Assembly (NCBI GenBank): GCA_023078555.1
Contig: CM041199.1
Location: forward strand, 10,031,943-10,095,942
Length of the DNA: 64,000 nt
Direction of reading: 5' to 3'
Source: Ulva prolifera
Lineage: Eukaryota > Chlorophyta > Ulvophyceae > Ulvales > Ulvaceae
Under the pieces are notes generated by a model, which ran no database searches, had not been told where the DNA came from, and saw only the letters and a list, made by a program, of their open reading frames with translations. This document shows, piece after piece, positions 58,599-64,000 of the stretch (within the stretch, counting starts at the first letter, position 1; every line of letters starts with the position of its first letter). The translations under genes were made by a program, and so were the position numbers.

Positions 58599-60704
58599 AT
58601 GCAGCGGTTCTTGGGGAACAGGCCCGCGGCCGCGGGCCCTGCAGCGCAAAAGCGAGGGCGTGATGATGACTGGAAATCTCACGTAGATATTAAGGAGAAT
58701 CATGGGAAGGGTAGCTATACAGTTGTGTGCAATTACTGCAACAAGGGCGGTGACCAAAAGTGGACCACAACTGCGAACCGCATCGTGGCTCACCTCTGCG
58801 GCACTGGCGGAGGCGTAGCAGCATGCAAGCACATTTCCGACACGATGCGTCAAGCTATGAGTGGAGAGAAGCGTCCCAAGCAGGCTTCGCTGCCGAACTC
58901 CGGCAAGGCGCTCAGCAAGGACGCGGCAGATGCTGCCGTTGCGGAGTGCTTCTATTACAATGGCATGGCGTTCAACATTGCCGACTCTGAGGCGTTCAAG
59001 AAGATGTGCGTTGCCATTGGCAAAGTCGGGCCTGACTACAATCCTCCCTCGAGGCGCCAGCTGGCTGGCAAACTGCTGGACGAGGCTCACGAGTCTGTGA
59101 AAGTCAGGTGTGCACAAACTGCAGAGGTCTCCAAGGCAGTGCTGCAAAATGCAGAGACATTGAAAACGCTCAACGCACGTCCATGAATGCAAGCACAAAT
59201 GAGTCCGTTCAGACCTGCACGAGACACACTCTGAGTCAGTTACGTCATCTCTTCAGATGCCCATGATCCAACCCAACAACAAATGTGCAGGATCCAGCCC
59301 CTCCTCGATGCCGCGCTCAAGCTTGGCGTCACTCTTTGCAGCGACGGCTGGACAGACATCAACCGGCACCCCCTCATCAACATCCTCGTCAACACGCTGG
59401 ACGGGCCGATCTTCATCGCAGCTGAGGACACCAGCGGCCACGTCAAGGATGCTGACTTCCTCGCTGAGCTCATGAGCAAGCACATCAAGGAGCTCGGCGA
59501 GGTGAGCGTCATCCTCATCGTGACCGACAACGCCAAGAACTGTGTCAACGCTGGCACGGAGCTCGAAGAGGTCTACCCTGGCATCAGCTGGGTGGGCTGC
59601 GCAGCGCACTGCCTTGACCTGCTGCTCAAGGACATCTTCAAGCTCGACTGGGCGTCGACGGCGGTCTCGACTACGAAGGGCCTCTGCCGCTTCGTGCGCG
59701 ACACGCAAGCCCCCAATGCCTGCATGCGCGAGCAGACGACGAAGGAGATGAAGATGCCCGGCGATACTCGCTTCGGCGGCAACGTCATCATGCTCGAGCG
59801 CCTGATCGAGCTCGAGGACGAGTGCGAGAAGGTCACGGCATCTGAGCGCTGGGCCAAGTTCAAGGGCAAGAAGAAGAGCAAAAAGCTGCGCAAGGTTGAG
59901 CGCATGGAGGCGCTGCTAAAGGGCAGCAACGAGGAAGGCAAGGCCATGTGGCGCGATGCCAAGGTGCTCGTGGCGCTCTGCGCCCCCATCATGGGGGTCC
60001 TGCGCATGTGCGATGCGGCTGCGCCGTGCGCCACGCAAGTGTACCACGCCATGTGGACGCTGGGCGAGGGCCTCAAGACAGTGGACCTGGGGGGCAAGTC
60101 GCTTACAACAAAGCGGCGCCCGGCGGTGCAGGCCATTGGCGCACAACGCTGGGACTTCATGCATGCGCCGATCTATGCAGCGGCGTATGCACTGAACCCC
60201 AAATTCCAGGACCATGACGTGTCTGGAAACAAGGAGGTGATGGTGGGCCTGCGGGAGATGATGGGCAAGTTGCTGACAGATGAGGGGTACGTCATCGCGC
60301 TGCAAGAGTTTGGCGACTTCAAGAAGGGGCGGGGCGTGTGGGGATCGGAGCTCGCAAAGCGCAGCGCGCTGGCAATGCAGCCACACAAGTATTGGGAGGC
60401 GTTTGCGGATGCCGCGCCGACGCTTGCCAAGTTTGCAGAGCGCATCACTGCGCTGGGGCCAACGGCGTCGCCTTGTGAGCGCAACTGGTCTGCGTATGAG
60501 CATGTTGTGAGCAAGAAGCGCAACCGCCTGAGCGTAGACAAGGCTGAGAAGCTTGTTTATGTGTTCCAGAACCTGCGTACGCTGTATGCGACAGAGCACG
60601 CCAACCGTAGTGAGCTCTATGAGCAGATGTACTTCGATGCATTTGCTTCGGAGGACGAGGGTGGAAGCAGTGATGCCAGCGACGAGGATGTTGCAACAGA
60701 ATGA
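58599..60704 (+). CDS. hAT-family transposase (BED finger, DUF659-type, hAT dimerisation domain)
   Basis: Predicted as two exons, 58599-59107 and 59291-60704, joined by a 183-bp GT-AG intron (CAG|GTGTGC ... GTGCAG|GAT). The join restores the frame (VKV-R-IQPLLD) and gives 640 residues. The start is the first ATG in frame (MQRFLGNRP). A BED-type zinc finger spans about 25-76 (Cys44, Cys47, His65, Cys76). A DUF659-like region spans about 135-300, with GVTLCSDGWTD (Asp188/Asp192), VTDNAKNC (Asp249) and the Cys-His pair GCAAHCLDLLLKD (about 273-276). The C-terminal hAT dimerisation block SPCERNWSAYEHVVSKKRNR starts at about 563. An acidic tail ends the protein. GC and codon use shift to high G+C in exon 2 compared with the flanking CACTA DNA. 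It should bind the element's TIR/subterminal repeats and cut and paste it in the nucleus. The exact third acidic catalytic residue was not assigned. Confidence 0.93.
59108..59290 (+). other. Predicted intron of the hAT transposase gene
   Basis: Donor GTGTGC, acceptor ATGTGCAG. Exon 1's frame runs past the donor to a stop at 59184-59186, and exon 2's frame has no good upstream start, so splicing is needed for one protein. Confidence 0.8.
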
Positions 60705-60744
60705 GCTGCTGTTGTCTTGGTGCATGCACAGATGCTCTGGTCGG

Positions 60745-60761
60745 CGGGGGCTGCGCCCCCG
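60745..60761 (+). other. GC hairpin 40 bp after the hAT stop codon
   Basis: Stem CGGGGGC / GCCCCCG with loop TGC, followed by C-rich sequence. It could form an RNA 3'-end structure; no T tract follows, so I do not call it a terminator. Confidence 0.6.
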
Positions 60762-60887
60762 CACCCCCGTTGCTATGTTCCTGCCTCAAGTGCACTTTGA
60801 CACACGTATTCCCCCACCGCAAACGTATTTGCATACCGTATTCGCTGCCCAGCGTATGCCATACGAAATACAAAAGTGCCAACACTG

Positions 60888-60895
60888 GCCTGCAC
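60888..60895. repeat. Right 8-bp target duplication of hAT element (GCCTGCAC)
   Basis: Directly follows AACACTG, the inverted end of the hAT TIR. Confidence 0.95.
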
Positions 60896-61415
60896 CCTGC
60901 TTACACGAGCGCGACCAAGTCTGATCCGGAAATAACGCCCATGACGCCAATGCTGAAGCATGGCGCCACGCGTGTGTCTACAAGTGCACATCCTTCGTGA
61001 CCATGCGTGAGTATCCCAAGCCAGACGGGTATAAGACGTCGGGAGGCCACCAATCCTAAGGCCCAGCCCGTACTCCCCGCATCCCCGAGGCGGACGTCAA
61101 ACGGATACGAGACGGATCCGAAATTTAGTGCAAGCGTCCGTAGCCCGTCCGCCGGACGCATAGGGAAACCGACTTATCTTCCGTACATCCTCCGGTTGTG
61201 CTCCGAAGACAGGCTTGCCACAAAAGGCGTTGCCCTGGGGCGTACCGGACGGGAATCGGAAAATCCTACCTACCTCTGCCCCACCTCCGCCACAACGATC
61301 CGATACTCCGTGCAACCTACGTCCGGCCTCCACCGATTCTCCGAAGGCTCTCCAACTGCCCCTCCGTACACACTACGTCAGCTCTCCGAATCACCGTGTC
61401 GCCATTCTTCTAGTG
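60896..61415. repeat. Right end and subterminal repeat zone of CACTA element
   Basis: From about 61085 to 61415 the sequence is dense in CGGA/TCCG words (CGGATACG, CGGATCCG, GTCCGCCGGACG, CTCCGAAG, ACCGGACGG, ATTCTCCGAAGG, CTCCGAATCACCG), matching the composition of the left subterminal zone. It ends GTGTCGCCATTCTTCTAGTG at 61415, the inverse of the left terminus. No gene. Confidence 0.75.
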
Positions 61416-61418
61416 GTA
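61416..61418. repeat. Right 3-bp target duplication of CACTA element (GTA)
   Basis: GTA directly after TAGTG, matching the left flank. Confidence 0.8.
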
Positions 61419-63585
61419 CATCATGAGCCAGCCATGTTGGGTCATCATTCCGTGGAGGAACCGAAGTAATGGTATCATCTTTTAGTTCGGTTGTGTGACG
61501 ATGAACATTCCCAGAAGACTGTGGTGCACAACCGTGATCAACAAGCTCCACGAAGGCTGCGAATTCGATTACAGCAAATCTATATGTTAAAATATTGAAG
61601 TTCTGTTGCGCAAACTTGAGCCTAAGCGGTAATAAATTCGACTGCGGCTATCTGATCTGGATTGCCTTCAAAAACAGTTGATGATTGCAGGTTGGCAACC
61701 TGACAGGCCCAATGTGCACCTGCATGGACAATCCGAGGAGAGGGCAAAAGTCTGGAGGCATGCCGTTGATCTTGAAGACACGGCTTGCCGAAAAGAAATA
61801 TGGCTTGCGGCCAGCGAACACTGTCCGGCTTCCTTTGATTGCAGTCACGCTGGCGTGGTACTATGTGGCTTTCCTGAACGCCGGCAGGTGCCCATGAAGA
61901 CCGGCAGCACACATGTATGAAGTTTCACCATGTCTCCATGAACATATCGACAGGCTCCAAGGGCCGCCTATTGAACTAGTATCAACATCAATCGTTTATC
62001 AAGCCGCAAGCCATTCCTCACTGTGGTCAAATATATGTGCCACACGGCCATAGCATAGGCAGTGAGCTTGGCAGGGACCACCTGGTCATCCGAGCAAAGC
62101 TGGGCAGTCTTTGGTTGCCACCGTGAATCTCAGCAGCAGCAAAGCATCAATGCAACATTCGACTTCTACCAGCAGTGGCCAGCAGAGACAGATATGTCAA
62201 CCACAGCAGCGCATCAAATGTACAGCATGCTCAGCCTAGTCTTTGTGCCCAGCCCTGCTCTGCATTGCTTCACTGCTGCGGTTGACCCGGTCGCACATCA
62301 GTGCACACTCGAACACAGATGCATAGATCCAGCTATACCGTGCAATAGTGCGTCCCTGATTCACTACGCGGGCAGACACTGGAAAAAAACTTTCAACAGA
62401 CAAGCGTGCCGAGACCAGGCATTGTTCCCATGCCGGTTCCGATTCCGTGTGACAGCTGTATTCGCTTCACACCTTCATTCCGTGTATAGAATCCAGCGTC
62501 TACTTCTGGGATCAGCAATGGGACGCCCTGGGTCATACGGAAGGCGATCGACTTCACATCGGTGCAGCTGCGTCATTAGCGATCGGCGAGAAATCCTTAG
62601 TGAGCGAGTCGCCCGTTGCGGACAAGTCTACGTCACAGTCGGGTTGTTGATCATGTAGAAATTTCACTGACGGAGAGGTTGAATGCGTTCGACATGTATT
62701 TTACCGAAAGGCTCCTGTCGAGCAGCTGCTGCATGCCTGGCTACAGGATGGTTGCAATGCATGAACCCTCACCTGGCACAGGCATATCCATGTGGGCAGG
62801 TAGCACCGTATCCACCCACTCAACACAGCCACTCAATGGTACACTTAGCTCGCCAGGTGCTGCAGCTGCCTCCTTGGACTTTGTGTTTGTTGGCGTGCAA
62901 TACTCAAGATTCAGCACTGCTGGCTCATGCAACAGTCAAAAACAATGATTCTGCGTGTTGCAGCACATTGCAGGCGTACGTTGGCAGTGGTTACTGTATG
63001 TACGTGAGACACCAGTATTGCCGCCAGGTCAAAGCCGGAGAAGCAGATATATCAGCAAGAGAGAGAGATAGCACAGCAGGATTGGCAGACACCAATCACG
63101 CCAGCTGACCGGCTGGATCCACTGGCCACAACTTGCAACATGGAGAGCAGTATGTATATGTCATGTCATAGATCAGCGATACATCGATGCTTGGATCTGT
63201 GGATTAAGCACAGTTCGTACGGTAAAGGGCGCTCGTCACAGGGTAGCACCTTCCGTATACTAGGAAGAACCACACAGCGCAATGTACTGTGTAAGCACAT
63301 TACAATTGCAACACGAGCTGCAACACGCCGATACTTGACCTGCCCCGACCCTGGCAGGGCCACTGCCGAAGTTTATCTCAGAGATGCAGCTGTCTGGTGC
63401 GACGACCGTACAACATGGACGTCAGTATTGCCAATTCCTTGTCCCCAGGCAGCAAACTGCTGAATCGAAACAGGACAGGACCACACCGACAGACACATTC
63501 ACGCCGACAGGTGACCAAAGAGACAAACGTGTGTCCCGTGCGGCAAAGCACGCTGCTCTTGATGTACCCTGTTGGTACCTGAAAC
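61419..63585. other. Right host flank, no gene supported
   Basis: Several plus-strand frames of 100-200 codons (62062-62658, 62683-63108, 63140-63463) have no recognisable content or splice context. At 61685-61897 both strands read like coding sequence (plus LILKTRLAEKKYGLRPANTV; minus TAIKGSRTVFAGRKPYFFSA), but I cannot choose between them. Confidence 0.5.
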
Positions 63586-64000
63586 ACACTTTTCACCAAC
63601 CATGTGAATGGACTTGGTTGTAGCCACGCAACCCCTCGCGCATCAAAAGGTACATCGCCATCAACAATCCAAGATGTTGGGGGGTATGAGATGTCCATCA
63701 TTCATTGCGTATTTTCTGCAGACACCATGGAGTGGTGTGGTGCAAAAGTGCACACTTTTCACCAACCATGTGAATGGACTTGGTTGTAGCCACGCAACCC
63801 GCCGCGCAGCAAAAGGTACGTCGCCATCAACATTCCAAGATGTTGGGGGGTATGGGATGTCCATCATGCATTGTATTTTCTGCAGACACCATGGCGTGGT
63901 GTGGTGCAAAACTGCACACTTTCCACCAACCCATATGAATGGACTTGGTTGCAATTGTAGCCACGCAACCCCCCGCGCATCAAAAGGTACATCGCCATCA
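63586..64000. repeat. Tandem repeat of about 165 bp, reaching the window end
   Basis: The block starting at ACTTTTCACCAACC recurs at spacings of 166 and 164 bp (CACCAAC at 63594, 63760, 63924). About 2.5 units are visible, with a few substitutions, including TGTAGCCACGCAACCC and GATGTTGGGGGGTATG in each full unit. It continues beyond the window. Confidence 0.95.

Larger units (their letters stand above)
58291..60887. mobile_element. Nested, apparently complete hAT transposon, 2597 bp
   Basis: Both ends read CAGTGTTGGCA inward (11-bp perfect TIR). The element is bounded by the perfect 8-bp duplication GCCTGCAC. Subterminal zones on both sides carry many TACG/CGTA words (AATACGCGTATT twice on the left; CGTATT, ATACCGTATT and GTATGCCATACG on the right), likely transposase-binding repeats. 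It encodes one spliced hAT transposase with all expected parts. It is inserted in the right end of the CACTA element. Full-length ORF, intact ends and perfect duplication suggest a recent, possibly still active insertion. Confidence 0.96.
36641..61415. mobile_element. Full-length CACTA (En/Spm-type) DNA transposon, 24.8 kb
   Basis: Seen: the left terminus CACTAGGAGAATGGCGACAC begins at 36641. The right terminus, read on the minus strand from 61415, is CACTAGAAGAATGGCGACAC, 19 of 20 positions identical. Partial similarity continues inward (TGA..CGGA). Both ends are flanked by GTA (36638-36640 and 61416-61418), a 3-bp target duplication. Both subterminal zones are rich in TCCG/CGGA. Known: CACTA elements have CACTA-starting TIRs, 3-bp duplications, subterminal repeats and a Tnp2-type transposase, which this element encodes at 49533-53429. 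Inferred: the two ends belong to one insertion that also carries a Ulp1 protease gene and five or six genes of unknown function. It has since received a 1.7-kb TIR element and a hAT element. Without those it is about 20.5 kb. The interior passes through the duplicated region but not across the N. Confidence 0.88.

Noticed and set aside
59573-60160. Minus-strand ORFs of 195-282 codons opposite the hAT transposase
   Set aside because: The plus strand encodes a well-recognised transposase. High GC at third positions opens the opposite frames.
60745-60761. Bacterial-type intrinsic terminator
   Set aside because: The sequence is eukaryotic and no T tract follows the hairpin.

Overview
The window is eukaryotic nuclear DNA: many short exons bounded by GT...AG introns (acceptors mostly TGCAG or ACAG, donors often GTGCGT or GTATGT), low gene density and several classes of transposable element. 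I see no bacterial operons, rRNA or CRISPR. My best guess is a unicellular alga, possibly green. That rests on exon style, the CACTA and hAT types and the stop-free palindromic repeats, and confidence in any taxon is low.

Layout. Bases 1-27002 and 27004-54044 are the same locus written twice, separated by one N at 27003. Both copies start at the same base, and long stretches are identical. The differences cluster in a few places as small indels, plus one 73-bp C-rich insert. I read this as an assembly duplication, not a biological one, and call the two stretches copy 1 and copy 2. Only copy 2 continues into unique sequence (54045-64000).

The main result is a large CACTA (En/Spm-type) DNA transposon at 36641-61415 (24.8 kb; about 20.5 kb without two nested insertions). 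It begins CACTAGGAGAATGGCGACAC and ends with the inverse of CACTAGAAGAATGGCGACAC. It is flanked by the 3-bp direct repeat GTA and has TCCG/CGGA-rich subterminal zones. In copy 1 the same element starts at 9577 and is cut by the N. From left to right it holds: a possible small gene; a cluster of perfect palindromes; a zinc-finger gene with a basic tail; a minus-strand unknown gene; a long plus-strand unknown gene with a 54-bp coding minisatellite; a minus-strand gene with a Ulp1-type cysteine protease; the minus-strand Tnp2-type transposase; two plus-strand unknown genes divergent from it, the second carrying a 64-bp palindrome array; then a nested 1.7-kb TIR element and a nested, apparently complete hAT element with perfect 8-bp target duplication.

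Host flanks. To the left (1-9573 and 27004-36637) are exon-like segments of at least one intron-rich plus-strand gene that I cannot name. To the right (61419-64000) I find no convincing gene, only a roughly 165-bp tandem repeat running off the end. Transposase, protease and several proteins of unknown role are thus carried together between one pair of CACTA ends, which is an unusually large gene load for this superfamily.
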